DNA of 64,000 nt from Nocardioides sp. (GTDB taxonomy: Bacteria; Actinomycetota; Actinomycetes; Propionibacteriales; Nocardioidaceae). The position numbers and the translations under genes were made by a program. The stretch covers positions 162,200-226,199 of the forward strand of contig NZ_JASEEQ010000008.1 of NCBI RefSeq assembly GCF_030019515.1, written 5' to 3'. The number at the start of each line of letters is the position of its first letter. The first letter of the stretch is position 1. Below, one piece after another: positions 24,886-33,393 of this stretch. A model generated the notes under the pieces. That model searched no databases. It worked only from the letters and a program-made list of their open reading frames with translations, and was not told where the DNA came from.

Positions 24886-26454
24886 GTGAGCAAGCACAAG
24901 CACCACCAGGCCACGATGGACGAGCGCACCTCCGAGCTCGAGGAGCGGCGGCACAAGGTAGCGCTCGGCGGCGGCGAGGCCCGCCTGCAGAAGCAGCACG
25001 ACCAGGGCAAGCTGACCGCGCGTGAGCGGATCGAGGCGCTGATCGACCCAGGCACGTTCCAGGAGACGGGCATGTTCGCCCGGCACCAGTCGACGTACTT
25101 CGGGCTCGACAAGGCCGACTACCCCGCCGACGGCGTCGTCACCGGCGAGGGTGCCGTGCTCGGCCGCCCGGTCCACGTGGCCAGCCAGGACTTCACGGTC
25201 GCCGGCGGCTCGGCGGGCGAGGTCCACAGCGACAAGGTCGTCGCGATGATGAAGGCGAGCCTGACGACCGGCACGCCGTTCGTGTTCATCAACGACTCGG
25301 GCGGCGCCCGGGTCCAGGAGGGCATCGGCTCGCTGGCCGGCTACGGCCGGGTGTTCTACAGCAACGTGCTGCTCTCCGGCGTGGTGCCGCAGATCGCGAT
25401 CATCGCGGGGCCGTGCGCGGGCGGGGCGGCGTACTCCCCGGCGCTGACCGACTTCATCATCCAGACCCGCAAGGCCCACATGTTCATCACCGGGCCGAAC
25501 GTGATCGCGCAGGTCACCGGCGAGCAGGTCTCCTCCGACGCGCTCGGCGGCGCGGACGCGCACATGAGCCGCTCCGGTGTCGTCCACTTCGTGGCCGACG
25601 ACGACGAGCAGGCGGTGCTGATCACCAAGAAGCTGCTCAGCTTCCTGCCGCAGAACAACACCGAGGACCCGCCGATCGTCGACCCCGACGACACGATCGA
25701 GCCGGACCTGGAGCTGCCGAAGCTGGTGCCGGTCTCGGACAAGAAGGGGTACGACGTGCGCGAGGTGATCGCGCGGATCGTCGACCGCGCGGACTTCCTC
25801 GAGGTGCAGGCGGGCTACGCGCAGAACATCGTGATCGGCTTCGGCCGGATCACCGGGCGCACGGTCGGCATCGTCGCCAACCAGCCCAGCGTGATCTCCG
25901 GCGTGCTCGACATCAACGCCTCCGACAAGAGCTCGTGGTTCGTCCGGTTCTGCAACGCCTTCAACATCCCGCTGGTGACCCTGGTCGACGTGCCGGGCTT
26001 CCTGCCCGGTGTCGCGCAGGAGCACGGCGGCATCATCCGCCACGGCGCCAAGCTGCTCTACGCGTACTCCGCGGCGACGGTCCCGAAGATCACCGTGGTG
26101 CTGCGCAAGGCCTACGGCGGTGCGTACGTCGCGATGTGCTCGAAGGACCTGGGCGCCGACAAGGTGTTCGCCTGGCCGACCGCGGAGATCGCGGTGATGG
26201 GGGCAGAGGGCGCGGCCGAGATCGTGTTCCGGCGCGAGATCGCCGAGGCCGAGGACCCCGAGGCCCGGCGCGCGGAGCTGGTCGACGAGTACCGCTCGAC
26301 GTTCTCCACGCCGTACGTCGCGGCCGGCCGCGGCCTGGTCGACGACATCATCGACCCGTGCTGCACCCGGGCGCACATCTCACGGGCCCTGGAGATGCTG
26401 GCCAGCAAGCGTGAGCTGCGGCCGGCCAAGAAGCACGGGCTGGGCCCGACGTGA
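24886..26454 (+). CDS. Methylmalonyl-CoA carboxyltransferase 12S subunit
   Basis: A 522-residue carboxyltransferase that transfers carboxyl between (methyl)malonyl-CoA and biotin. It has two crotonase-fold halves. The N-half includes SGGARVQEGIGSL and AGPCAGGAAYSPALTDF, the C-half NQPSVISGVLDINASDK, VDVPGFLPG and AYGGAYVAMCSK (oxyanion holes). It is related to the beta subunit of propionyl-CoA carboxylase; the 5S neighbour identifies it as the transcarboxylase version. It starts with GTG, 10 bp after the 5S stop, and the ribosome binding site AAGGGA overlaps that stop. Its end overlaps the next small gene by 4 bp. Confidence 0.93.
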   Translation: MSKHKHHQATMDERTSELEERRHKVALGGGEARLQKQHDQGKLTARERIEALIDPGTFQETGMFARHQSTYFGLDKADYPADGVVTGEGAVLGRPVHVASQDFTVAGGSAGEVHSDKVVAMMKASLTTGTPFVFINDSGGARVQEGIGSLAGYGRVFYSNVLLSGVVPQIAIIAGPCAGGAAYSPALTDFIIQTRKAHMFITGPNVIAQVTGEQVSSDALGGADAHMSRSGVVHFVADDDEQAVLITKKLLSFLPQNNTEDPPIVDPDDTIEPDLELPKLVPVSDKKGYDVREVIARIVDRADFLEVQAGYAQNIVIGFGRITGRTVGIVANQPSVISGVLDINASDKSSWFVRFCNAFNIPLVTLVDVPGFLPGVAQEHGGIIRHGAKLLYAYSAATVPKITVVLRKAYGGAYVAMCSKDLGADKVFAWPTAEIAVMGAEGAAEIVFRREIAEAEDPEARRAELVDEYRSTFSTPYVAAGRGLVDDIIDPCCTRAHISRALEMLASKRELRPAKKHGLGPT

Positions 26455-26735
26455 GCGGCAGCGGCCTGGAGAGCGGCATGGAGCAGGAGCTGCTCGCGGC
26501 GGTCCGCGAGCTCACCGAGCGGGTGGCGGCCCTCGAGGCCGAGGTCGCCGCCGTCCGGACGCGGCAGGAGGAGGAGATCCCCGAGGAGGTCGTGCTCGCG
26601 ATCTCCGCCGCGGTGGCCTCGTTCCTGGGCCACCGCGCCAAGGTCAAGCAGGTGCACTACCGGACCGGTCAGGCATGGGCCCAGCAGGGCCGCGTGGCGG
26701 TGCAGGGTCACCGGATCATCCATGGTGCCCGGTGA
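26451..26735 (+). CDS. Small accessory protein of the transcarboxylase operon
   Basis: A 94-residue protein translated from a GTG overlapping the 12S stop (GTGA). The first half is a heptad-like helix (LLAAVRELTERVAALEAEVAAV), the second contains VVLAISAAVASFLGH and VAVQGHRIIHG. I do not recognise a catalytic motif. Its position between the 12S and biotin-carrier genes, and strict coupling to 12S, suggest a structural or assembly subunit, comparable in position to the small extra subunits of actinobacterial acyl-CoA carboxylases. Function is inferred from context only. Confidence 0.7.
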   Translation: MSGSGLESGMEQELLAAVRELTERVAALEAEVAAVRTRQEEEIPEEVVLAISAAVASFLGHRAKVKQVHYRTGQAWAQQGRVAVQGHRIIHGAR

Positions 26736-26763
26736 CGGGGCCGGTCAAGGCGAAGGTGAGGAC

Positions 26764-27129
26764 ATGCAGCTCAAGGTGACCGTGAACGGCCAGGTCTACG
26801 AGGTCGAGGTCGAGGTCGAGGAGGAGCGGCCGCCCACGATCGGCATCTTCATGGCCGGAGGGACCTTCTCCGCGCCCACCGCCGCGCCCGTCAACGGGTC
26901 CGCGCCCGCGGCCGACGGCGAGGGCGTGCGCGCCCCGCTGGCCGGCACCGTGGCCCGGATCCCGGTCGAGGAGGGCCAGGAGATCGAGGCCGGCGCCGTG
27001 CTGGTGGTCCTCGAGGCGATGAAGATGGAGACCGAGATCACCGCGCCCGCGGCCGGCACCGTCGGCAGCATCCTGGTCCAGCCCGGCGACGCCGTCAGCG
27101 GCGGCCAGCTGCTGGTCGAGCTCGCCTGA
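26764..27129 (+). CDS. Biotin carrier (1.3S) subunit of transcarboxylase
   Basis: A 121-residue biotinyl protein. An N-terminal strand region (LKVTVNGQVYEVEVEVEEE) and an Ala/Pro linker precede the C-terminal biotinyl domain with EAMKMET, where K87 is the biotinylated lysine. It shuttles the carboxyl group between the 12S and 5S active sites. AAGGTGAGG just before ATG 26764 is a good ribosome binding site, which decides this start over GTG 26722. It ends the operon, and the dispersed double hairpin follows 14 bp later. Confidence 0.92.
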   Translation: MQLKVTVNGQVYEVEVEVEEERPPTIGIFMAGGTFSAPTAAPVNGSAPAADGEGVRAPLAGTVARIPVEEGQEIEAGAVLVVLEAMKMETEITAPAAGTVGSILVQPGDAVSGGQLLVELA

Positions 27130-27142
27130 GCCGACCCGGGGT

Positions 27143-27202
27143 TGGTTTCCCCGGGTACCCGGGGAAACCAGTACTGTTCGGCCGAAACTTCGGCCTAACA
27201 GT
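27143..27202. repeat. Dispersed double-hairpin repeat, copy 2
   Basis: A perfect 28-nt palindrome at 27143-27170 (core CCCGGGTACCCGGG) is followed by a 14-bp-arm hairpin at 27173-27202 with one mismatch (core GGCCGAAACTTCGGCC). It is the reverse-complement arrangement of 11113-11169. It lies between the convergent transcarboxylase operon and GH6-like gene, where a two-way terminator is expected. Confidence 0.8.
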
Positions 27203-27245
27203 GCAGGTATTGCCCGTCCGCGGTCGCGGGCCGCGCGGTCACTGG

Positions 27246-28739
27246 CTACGGCGTCCCGGTGAAGTACGGCGAGAACGTCCACGTCTTCTTCAGCAAGGAG
27301 GCGTACTCCGGGCTGAACTTGGTGCCGCCCTCGCCCTGGTCGGGCAGCCAGGGCCGGCTGATCCACAGGTAGGCGTCGACGTACCGCGCGGCGATCCGCC
27401 CGGCGGTGGCACCCAGCCCCCAGGCGCGGTTGTTCACGTCGGTGGTCGGCGGCACGCCGAGGGCGGTGCACGGCGTCTTCTGGTCCAAGGTCTGGCACGG
27501 CGGGACCTCGCCGGGCTGGGTGTAGTTCGGCGTCTGCCCGCCCTGCGGGTTGATCTCGCTGCCGTGGAAGGGCTGCCCGTTGTCGCTGGTCTCCAGCACG
27601 GCGTGCTTGTCCTTCAGCCCCATGCGGGCCAGCGCCTCGGAGACCTTCTTCGCGAAGACGATCTCGCGCTCGAGGTAGTTCTTGTGCGAGACGTTGAGCG
27701 AGAAGCCGCGGGCGTACTGCACACCGCTGAGCCGGAGGTACTTCGCGACCGCGGCGACGTCACCGCGGGCCCAGTCCTCCGAGCCCATGTCCAGGTAGAC
27801 GGTCGCGCGCGGCTGGGCTGCCAGGGTCTGCACGGTCCAGGCCAGCATCCGCGCCGGCAGCAGCGCCTTCTTGCGACCGACCTTCCCGACCCACGCCTCG
27901 AACGCCTTCTTCACGAAGTAGCCGTCCGGCTGGACGATCACCGCGACCCGGCTGGAGCCGATGCCCTGCGCGAGGTTGGTGACATAGCGGCGGTACGACG
28001 CCTGCTCGGCCGGCGTCGGCAGCCGCTGGTCGATGCGCGCCTCGCCCTCCCACGGGAACATCCGGAACAGCGTCATCAGCGCGAGCCTCTCCGGGTCGCC
28101 GGCCTGGGCACTCGCGATGTAGGTCTCGACCTTCCTGGTGACCTCGTCGTCGCCGATCCAGCGCCCGAAGTAGGTGGCCTTCTCGATCATCGCGAACAGC
28201 GCCAGCTCGTCCTGCTGCGCGGCGCCGAGCTTGCTCCAGCCGATGTAGGCCTGGTCCTGCAGCCCGGTGTAGACCCCCCACTCCCGGCCGGCGAGCGGGT
28301 TCGAGGGGTTCGCCGTCTGCGCCGTGGTGACCGGCGCGATGTAGAGGGTCTGCTCGGTGTACGCCGCCTCGCCCAGCTCCGCTCGCACCGCGATCTCGTA
28401 GGTGTGGCCCAGCACCAGGTCGGCGTCGTCGGTCGTGATCGTGTACGACGTGGTCACGGGCAGGACGGTGCCCACCAGCCGGCCGTCGAGCAGGATCTCG
28501 TAGGCCAGGGCGGGGGGCAGCCCGGCGGGCGCCTCCCACGTCACCGAGATCGCGTTGCGGCCCGGGACGACGGTCGTGTGCAGGTGCTGCGGAGGACCGG
28601 CCGTGGGCGGCAGGATCCCGGCCCGGTGGCCGGGCTCCCGGTCGCGGTCCGCCGTGGCCGCCGGAGCGACGCCGAGGAGGGTGGCTGCGCAGGCAGCGGT
28701 GAGAGCGACCCCGAGGACTCGGGCGAGCCGAGCGTGCAT
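27246..28739 (-). CDS. Secreted GH6-like glycoside hydrolase with N-terminal FnIII-like domain
   Basis: A 497-residue exported protein. A signal peptide (LARVLGVALTAACAATLLGVAP) and a fibronectin-III-like module (~60-130) precede a GH6-like barrel. The barrel has VAVIVQPDGYF, ATVYLDMGSEDWA, ARGFSLNVSHKNY and, near the end, YVDAYLWISRPWLPDQ, in the order seen in GH6 cellulases. The usual PDRDC segment with the catalytic acid is not recognisable; LFRMFPWEGEA occupies that region. It may act on a beta-1,4-glucan or be a divergent member. TACGCT ends six bases before the ATG (leaderless). Confidence 0.7.
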   Translation of the reverse strand: MHARLARVLGVALTAACAATLLGVAPAATADRDREPGHRAGILPPTAGPPQHLHTTVVPGRNAISVTWEAPAGLPPALAYEILLDGRLVGTVLPVTTSYTITTDDADLVLGHTYEIAVRAELGEAAYTEQTLYIAPVTTAQTANPSNPLAGREWGVYTGLQDQAYIGWSKLGAAQQDELALFAMIEKATYFGRWIGDDEVTRKVETYIASAQAGDPERLALMTLFRMFPWEGEARIDQRLPTPAEQASYRRYVTNLAQGIGSSRVAVIVQPDGYFVKKAFEAWVGKVGRKKALLPARMLAWTVQTLAAQPRATVYLDMGSEDWARGDVAAVAKYLRLSGVQYARGFSLNVSHKNYLEREIVFAKKVSEALARMGLKDKHAVLETSDNGQPFHGSEINPQGGQTPNYTQPGEVPPCQTLDQKTPCTALGVPPTTDVNNRAWGLGATAGRIAARYVDAYLWISRPWLPDQGEGGTKFSPEYASLLKKTWTFSPYFTGTP

Positions 28740-29191
28740 GGCTGCAGCGTAGGGCTCCGAGGCCCAACCGCGCGCTGGTTTGCGGGCCCGGGTTTCGGAG
28801 GAAGGCCCCGGGCAGGGATCGGCACGGCAGGACAGGGATGGCAGCGACGGCCGCCGGCGGCGCGCCTCGCACCCGGGAACGCCGGCCCGCCCGTCAGCAG
28901 GGCGGGCGGCACCGAGACGAGCACCGCCCACCCCGAGGTCCGCACGCGCCGACCCCAGCGGCCGCGGAACCCGCCGTCGGTCGCGCGAGACGTCATGCGG
29001 AGGGTGTCACCCGTCGCTCTGTCCGTACGACGTCCGGCGACCCACCGGCCGGCCGGCCGCCGACCGCAACCACCCATCCCCGCGGGACCCGGCCCCGGCC
29101 CGGTCGTTGTCCACAGGCAGCGGCGCCGGCGGGTTTGGCGGGGGCGCCGATCAGGAAGACTCACCGCCAAGGAACCATCTCGGGGAACGCG
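28740..29191. other. 452-bp non-coding region between GH6-like gene and tad operon
   Basis: This divergent region holds the leaderless promoter of the GH6-like gene at its left end and must hold the tad promoter. A perfect 8-bp-arm hairpin (28885-28892/28900-28907, GCCCGCCC/GGGCGGGC) lies inside. A single TTGTCCACA (DnaA-box-like) occurs at 29107-29115. I see no convincing gene in it. Confidence 0.5.
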
Positions 29192-30499
29192 ATGTCACTG
29201 ACCCATCCGTCGGCGCACCCGGCGCCACACCTGTCGACACACCCGGCAGCCCGGCGTACGGCGAACGCGCACGAGGAGCTCGTCGAGCAGCTCGACCTGC
29301 ACGTGCGGGAGGTGGTGCGCCGCGAGGCCGTGGACCCGCAGCGTGAGGCCGACCTGGTCCGGCGGATCGCCGAGTCGGTGGTCCGCGAGCACGACGACCG
29401 CAGCCTCACCGGTGCGGTCGCGCCGGTGCCCGACGTCGACTCGATGGTCGGCGAGCTGGTCGCCCGGGTCTCCGGCTTCGGGCCGCTCCAGCCGTTCCTC
29501 GACGACCCCACGGTCGAGGAGGTCTGGATCAACGACCCGAGCCGGGTCTTCGTGGCCCGCAACGGTCGCCACGAGCTCACCACGCTGGTGCTCACCTCCG
29601 CGCAGGTGCAGGAGCTGGTCGAGCGGATGCTGAAGAGCAGCGGCCGGCGGATCGACATCAGCCAGCCGTTCGTGGACGCGATGCTGCCGGAGGGGCACCG
29701 GCTGCACGTGGTCCTGGAGGGGATCAGCCGCGGCTTCTCGGCGGTCAACATCCGCAAGTTCGTGCTGCGCGCGGCGCGGCTGCGCGACCTGGTCGAGCTC
29801 GGCAGCCTCACGCCGGCCGCGGCCGGCTTCCTCGAGGCCTCGGTCCGGGCCGGCCTGAACGTGCTGGTCGCCGGCGGCACCCAGGCCGGCAAGACCACGA
29901 TGCTCAACTGCCTGGCGGCGGCGATCCCGGGCGGTGACCGGGTGGTCTCGGCGGAGGAGGTCTTCGAGCTGCGCTTCCCGCACCCCGACTGGGTGCCGCT
30001 GCAGACCCGCCAGTCGGGTCTCGAGGGCACCGGCGAGATCCGGCTGCGCGACCTGGTCAAGGAGAGCCTGCGGATGCGGCCGAGCCGGATCATCGTCGGC
30101 GAGGTCCGGGCCGAGGAGTGTCTGGACCTGCTGCTCGCCCTCAACGCCGGGCTCCCGGGCATGTGCACGATCCACGCCAACAGCGCCCGGGAGGCGCTGG
30201 TGAAGATGTGCACGCTGCCGCTGCTCGCCGGGGAGAACATCTCGGCGCGGTTCGTGGTGCCGACCGTGGCGGCGAGCGTCGACCTGGTCGTCCACCTCGG
30301 CGTCGACGAGCACGGCGTACGCCGGGTCAACGAGATCGTCGGCGTGCCGGGCCGGGTCGAGAGCGACGTGATCGAGGTCGAGCCCGTCTTCGAGCGCCGC
30401 GGGGCCGACCTGCGGCGCACCGGCGGGATGCCCCCGCACCCCGAGCGCTACGAACGGCTCGGCATCGACGTCCACCGGATGCTGGCCGAGGGGGCGTGA
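29192..30499 (+). CDS. tadA: Tad pilus secretion ATPase TadA/CpaF
   Basis: A 435-residue type II/IV secretion ATPase powering assembly of the type IVc (Flp/Tad) pilus at the inner membrane. An N-terminal helical domain (~1-120) precedes the ATPase core with Walker A AGGTQAGKTTML, the Walker B region RIIVGEVRAEECLDLLLALN and the His-box segment GMCTIHANSAREAL. The start at ATG 29192 is supported by GGGGAA 6 nt upstream; a longer frame to 28838 has low-complexity sequence and was rejected. The stop shares a base with the tadB start. Confidence 0.93.
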   Translation: MSLTHPSAHPAPHLSTHPAARRTANAHEELVEQLDLHVREVVRREAVDPQREADLVRRIAESVVREHDDRSLTGAVAPVPDVDSMVGELVARVSGFGPLQPFLDDPTVEEVWINDPSRVFVARNGRHELTTLVLTSAQVQELVERMLKSSGRRIDISQPFVDAMLPEGHRLHVVLEGISRGFSAVNIRKFVLRAARLRDLVELGSLTPAAAGFLEASVRAGLNVLVAGGTQAGKTTMLNCLAAAIPGGDRVVSAEEVFELRFPHPDWVPLQTRQSGLEGTGEIRLRDLVKESLRMRPSRIIVGEVRAEECLDLLLALNAGLPGMCTIHANSAREALVKMCTLPLLAGENISARFVVPTVAASVDLVVHLGVDEHGVRRVNEIVGVPGRVESDVIEVEPVFERRGADLRRTGGMPPHPERYERLGIDVHRMLAEGA

Positions 30500-31353
30500 T
30501 GGGCGCGCTCGTCGGGCTCGGGGTCGGCGTCGGGCTGATGCTCGTCTGGAGCGCGTTCGCACTGCCGCGGGGCACCCGCGCGACGCCCGCGCGCGGCGGC
30601 CGGGCCGGCGAGCTGCTGGCCCGGGCCGGACTCGGACAGGTCTCGGTCACCGGCTTCGTCGTGCTCTGTGCCGTGTGCGCTGCGGTCACCGCGGTCGTCC
30701 TGCAGGCGGTCTCCGGCACCCCGCCGGTCGCGGTCACGTTCGGGCTGATGGGGGCCTGGGCGCCGGTCGCGATCGTCTCGGGTCGCGCCCGGCGCCGCCA
30801 GCGAGAGCTCGCCGAGGTGTGGCCCGAGGCGGTCGACAACCTCACCTCCGCGGTGCGCGCGGGGATGTCGCTGCCCGACGCGCTCACCGCTCTCGGCACC
30901 CGTGGACCCGAGCCGCTGCGCGACGCCTTCGACCAGTTCGCCCTCGACTACCAGGTGACCGGCCGGTTCGGTGAGTGCCTGGACCGGCTCAAGGAGCGCC
31001 TCGCCGACCCGGTCGGCGACCGGGTCGTGGAAGGTCTGCGGGTCGCCCGCGAAGTCGGTGGCGGCGAGCTCGGCCGGCTGCTGCGCGACCTCTCGTCGTA
31101 CCTGCGCGACGACGCCCGCACCCGCTCCGAGATGGAGGCGCGCCAGGCGTGGACGGTCAACGGCGCTCGCCTGGCCGTGGCGTCCCCGTGGCTGGTCCTG
31201 CTGTTCATGTCCTTCCAGTCCGAGGTGATCCACCGCTACGCCTCACCCGGCGGCGTCCTGGTGCTCGCCGTCGGCGCGGGTGCCTGCGTGGTCGCCTACC
31301 GCCTGATGATGCGCATCGGGCGGCTCCCCATCGAGCGGCGGATCCTGTCATGA
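30499..31353 (+). CDS. tadB: Tad pilus inner-membrane protein TadB
   Basis: A 284-residue platform protein of the T2SF/GspF family. Hydrophobic helices near residues 3-18, 55-95 and 225-275 flank a cytosolic domain containing VRAGMSLPDALTALG and GRFGECLDRLKERL, typical of the T2SF fold. It anchors the TadA ATPase and works with TadC. The ATG overlaps the tadA stop (TGATG) and its own stop overlaps tadC (ATGA). Confidence 0.9.
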   Translation: MGALVGLGVGVGLMLVWSAFALPRGTRATPARGGRAGELLARAGLGQVSVTGFVVLCAVCAAVTAVVLQAVSGTPPVAVTFGLMGAWAPVAIVSGRARRRQRELAEVWPEAVDNLTSAVRAGMSLPDALTALGTRGPEPLRDAFDQFALDYQVTGRFGECLDRLKERLADPVGDRVVEGLRVAREVGGGELGRLLRDLSSYLRDDARTRSEMEARQAWTVNGARLAVASPWLVLLFMSFQSEVIHRYASPGGVLVLAVGAGACVVAYRLMMRIGRLPIERRILS

Positions 31354-32291
31354 CACCCGCGGTGTGGGGTGCGCTGCTGGGCGCCACGGTCGGCGCCGGA
31401 CTGCTGCTCGTGGCGGCGCGGGTGCGGGTGATCCGTCGACCCCAGCTCGCGGTGCGGGTGCTGCCCTACGTCCGCGACCTCCCGCAGGTCGGCCGCACGC
31501 CGCAGCTGCGGGTCGCCTCGTCCTCGCCGACCTCCGCGGCCGCCGGTGTGTTCGGGCCGGTGCTGCGCTCGGCCGCCGACGCCGTCGAGCGGGTCCTCGG
31601 TGGTGCCACGTCCGTACGCCGTCGGCTGCAGCGCGCCGCCCTCGACAAGACCGTCCACGAGCTCCGCATCGAGCAGGTCCTCTGGGGCGTCGTCGGCTTC
31701 GCCATCGCCGCGGCGTGGGGCGTGTTGCGGATGCTCACCCAGCCCGGGTCCGCGGTGTCGTCGCTGCTGGCCTGCGGGGTGGCGTTCGTCGTCGGCGTGC
31801 TGGCCCGGGACACCTACCTGACCAGCCAGGTGCGCAACCGCGAGCGCCGGATCCTGGCGGAGTTCCCGACCGTGGCCGAGCTGCTCGCGCTCGCGGTCGC
31901 CGCCGGAGAGGGGCCGGTCGCCGCCCTGGACCGCGTCGTACGCCGCAGCGGCGGCGAGCTCTCCGCCGACCTGGGCCGGGTCCTGGCCGAGATCCGCACC
32001 GGCGAGCCGGTGGCGGCGGCGTTCGACGCGATGGCGTCGGCGACCGGCCTCCCGCTGGTGGCCCGGTTCGCCCAGGGCATCGCGGTCGCGGTGGAGCGGG
32101 GCACGCCGCTCGCCGACGTGCTGCACGCCCAGGCCGCCGACGTCCGCGAGGCCGGGCGCCGGGAGCTGATCGAGACCGCCGCCCGCAAGGAGGTCTTCAT
32201 GATGGTGCCGGTCGTGTTCCTGGTCCTGCCCATCACCGTGCTCTTCGCCTTCTGGCCCGGCGTCGTCGGGCTGCACCTGACCACCCCCTGA
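31350..32291 (+). CDS. tadC: Tad pilus inner-membrane protein TadC
   Basis: A 313-residue T2SF-domain protein, the second platform subunit. N-terminal helix at 3-22, a pair near residues 110-150, and C-terminal helix VPVVFLVLPITVLFAFWPGV. The central domain carries LLALAVAAGEGPVAALDRVV and GTPLADVLHAQAADVREAGR. Translationally coupled to tadB. Confidence 0.88.
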   Translation: MTPAVWGALLGATVGAGLLLVAARVRVIRRPQLAVRVLPYVRDLPQVGRTPQLRVASSSPTSAAAGVFGPVLRSAADAVERVLGGATSVRRRLQRAALDKTVHELRIEQVLWGVVGFAIAAAWGVLRMLTQPGSAVSSLLACGVAFVVGVLARDTYLTSQVRNRERRILAEFPTVAELLALAVAAGEGPVAALDRVVRRSGGELSADLGRVLAEIRTGEPVAAAFDAMASATGLPLVARFAQGIAVAVERGTPLADVLHAQAADVREAGRRELIETAARKEVFMMVPVVFLVLPITVLFAFWPGVVGLHLTTP

Positions 32292-32342
32292 TCGCCCCCT
32301 GATCACCCAGACCCTCGACGCCCTTCGGAGAACGGAAGAACC

Positions 32343-32549
32343 ATGGAACACATCTCGCTCGCGATCACTCGGCTCTCCCTGGCGCTCGGCCTGGTGCTCG
32401 GAGCGCCTCGGGTCCGCGACGAGCGCGGCGACGTGCCCGGCTGGGTGATGATCACGGTGATGACCGCCGGCCTCGTGGTCGCGATCACCGCCGTCGCCCA
32501 GCCGCAGCTGAAGTCGATGCTCGACTCGGCGCTCAACCAGGTGAAGTAG
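32343..32549 (+). CDS. Flp-like small pilin
   Basis: A 68-residue candidate major pilin. A leader of ~27 residues ends RDERG, followed by a hydrophobic helix (WVMITVMTAGLVVAITAVA) and a short tail. The position after tadC and the size fit the Flp pilin. Cleavage after the glycine would give a mature pilin of about 40 residues. The classical Glu at +5 is absent (DVPGW), as in some actinobacterial relatives. A GGAGAACGGAAG site precedes the ATG. It is likely to be by far the most abundantly made product of this operon. Confidence 0.75.
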   Translation: MEHISLAITRLSLALGLVLGAPRVRDERGDVPGWVMITVMTAGLVVAITAVAQPQLKSMLDSALNQVK

Positions 32550-32932
32550 TGCCTCGTCGCGACCGGCGCGGCTCCGCGGTCGTGGACTTCGTGCTCGTGC
32601 TCGTCGTACTGGTCCCGATCTTCCTCGGCATCCTCCAGGTGGCCCTGGTGCTCCTGGTGCGCAACACCCTGGCCTCGGCGGCGTCCGAGGGGGCGCGGTA
32701 CGCCGCCACCCTGGACCGGGGGCCGGCCGACGGCGTGGCCCGCACCCGCCGGCAGATCGACGGCGCGATCTCGGGTCGCTTCGCGCGCGACGTCTCGGCC
32801 CACCCCGCGACCGTCGACGGCGCACCGGGCGTGGAGGTGGTCGTCCACGCCACCGTGCCGGCGCTGGGCCTCGGCGGGCCCGGCATCTCCCTGACCGTGA
32901 CCGGGCACGCCGTCGAGGAGCAACGACCGTGA
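32549..32932 (+). CDS. TadE-like minor pilin/assembly protein
   Basis: A 127-residue TadE-family protein. RRGSAVVDFVLVLVVLVPIFLGILQ is a TadE-type start with a hydrophobic helix (shown here across two motifs: RRGSAVVDF and LVLVVLVPIFLGIL); the acidic residue is D rather than E. NTLASAASEGARYAA follows. A beta-rich extracytoplasmic part completes it. GTG 32549 overlaps the pilin stop, and its end overlaps the next gene. Confidence 0.82.
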   Translation: MPRRDRRGSAVVDFVLVLVVLVPIFLGILQVALVLLVRNTLASAASEGARYAATLDRGPADGVARTRRQIDGAISGRFARDVSAHPATVDGAPGVEVVVHATVPALGLGGPGISLTVTGHAVEEQRP

Positions 32933-33393
32933 CCCGGCGGCTCGCCCGGCGCCGGGGCGAGGACGGCAGTGCCCTGGTCGAGCTGACCTGGCTCGGCATC
33001 CTGCTCCTGGTGCCGCTGGTGTGGATCGTCGTCTCGGTGTTCGAGGTGCAGCGCGGTGCCTTCGCGGTCAGCGGCGCCGCCCGCGCCGCGGGGCGTGCCT
33101 ACGCGCTCGCGCCGACCGACGCGGAGGGCTACGCCCGCGCCCGGGCGGTGGCCCGGCAGGCCCTCGCCGACCAGGGCGTGCACGGCGTTCCGCTCGACGT
33201 GCGGATCACCTGCTCGCCGTACCCGCACGACTGCCACGCCGGCACGTCGGTGATCACGGTGGTGGTGTCCTCGCGGGTGGATCTGCCCCTGCTGCCCGCC
33301 TTCTTCGGGGGCGGGGCGCCGAGCTTCGCGCTGGACGCCACGCACGCGGTGCCGATCGGGCAGTTCCAGGAGGTCGGCCGTGCCGCGCCATGA
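32929..33393 (+). CDS. Second TadE-like pilus protein
   Basis: A 154-residue protein with the pseudopilin-type start EDGSALVELTWLGILLL, a single hydrophobic helix and the VSGAARAAGRAYA segment that parallels the preceding TadE. The periplasmic part includes two cysteines (ITCSPYPHDC) that may form a disulfide. GTG start overlaps the preceding stop (GTGA), so it is coupled. It probably is a minor pilin or assembly factor. Confidence 0.78.
   Translation: MTRRLARRRGEDGSALVELTWLGILLLVPLVWIVVSVFEVQRGAFAVSGAARAAGRAYALAPTDAEGYARARAVARQALADQGVHGVPLDVRITCSPYPHDCHAGTSVITVVVSSRVDLPLLPAFFGGGAPSFALDATHAVPIGQFQEVGRAAP

Noticed and set aside
29107..29115. TTGTCCACA, a perfect actinobacterial DnaA-box-like 9-mer
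   Set aside because: It is a single site without neighbours, dnaA, dnaN or AT-rich DNA; not an origin.
28838..29191. 118-codon N-terminal extension of tadA
   Set aside because: Arg/Pro/Ala-rich low-complexity sequence with no homology pattern; a good ribosome binding site supports ATG 29192.
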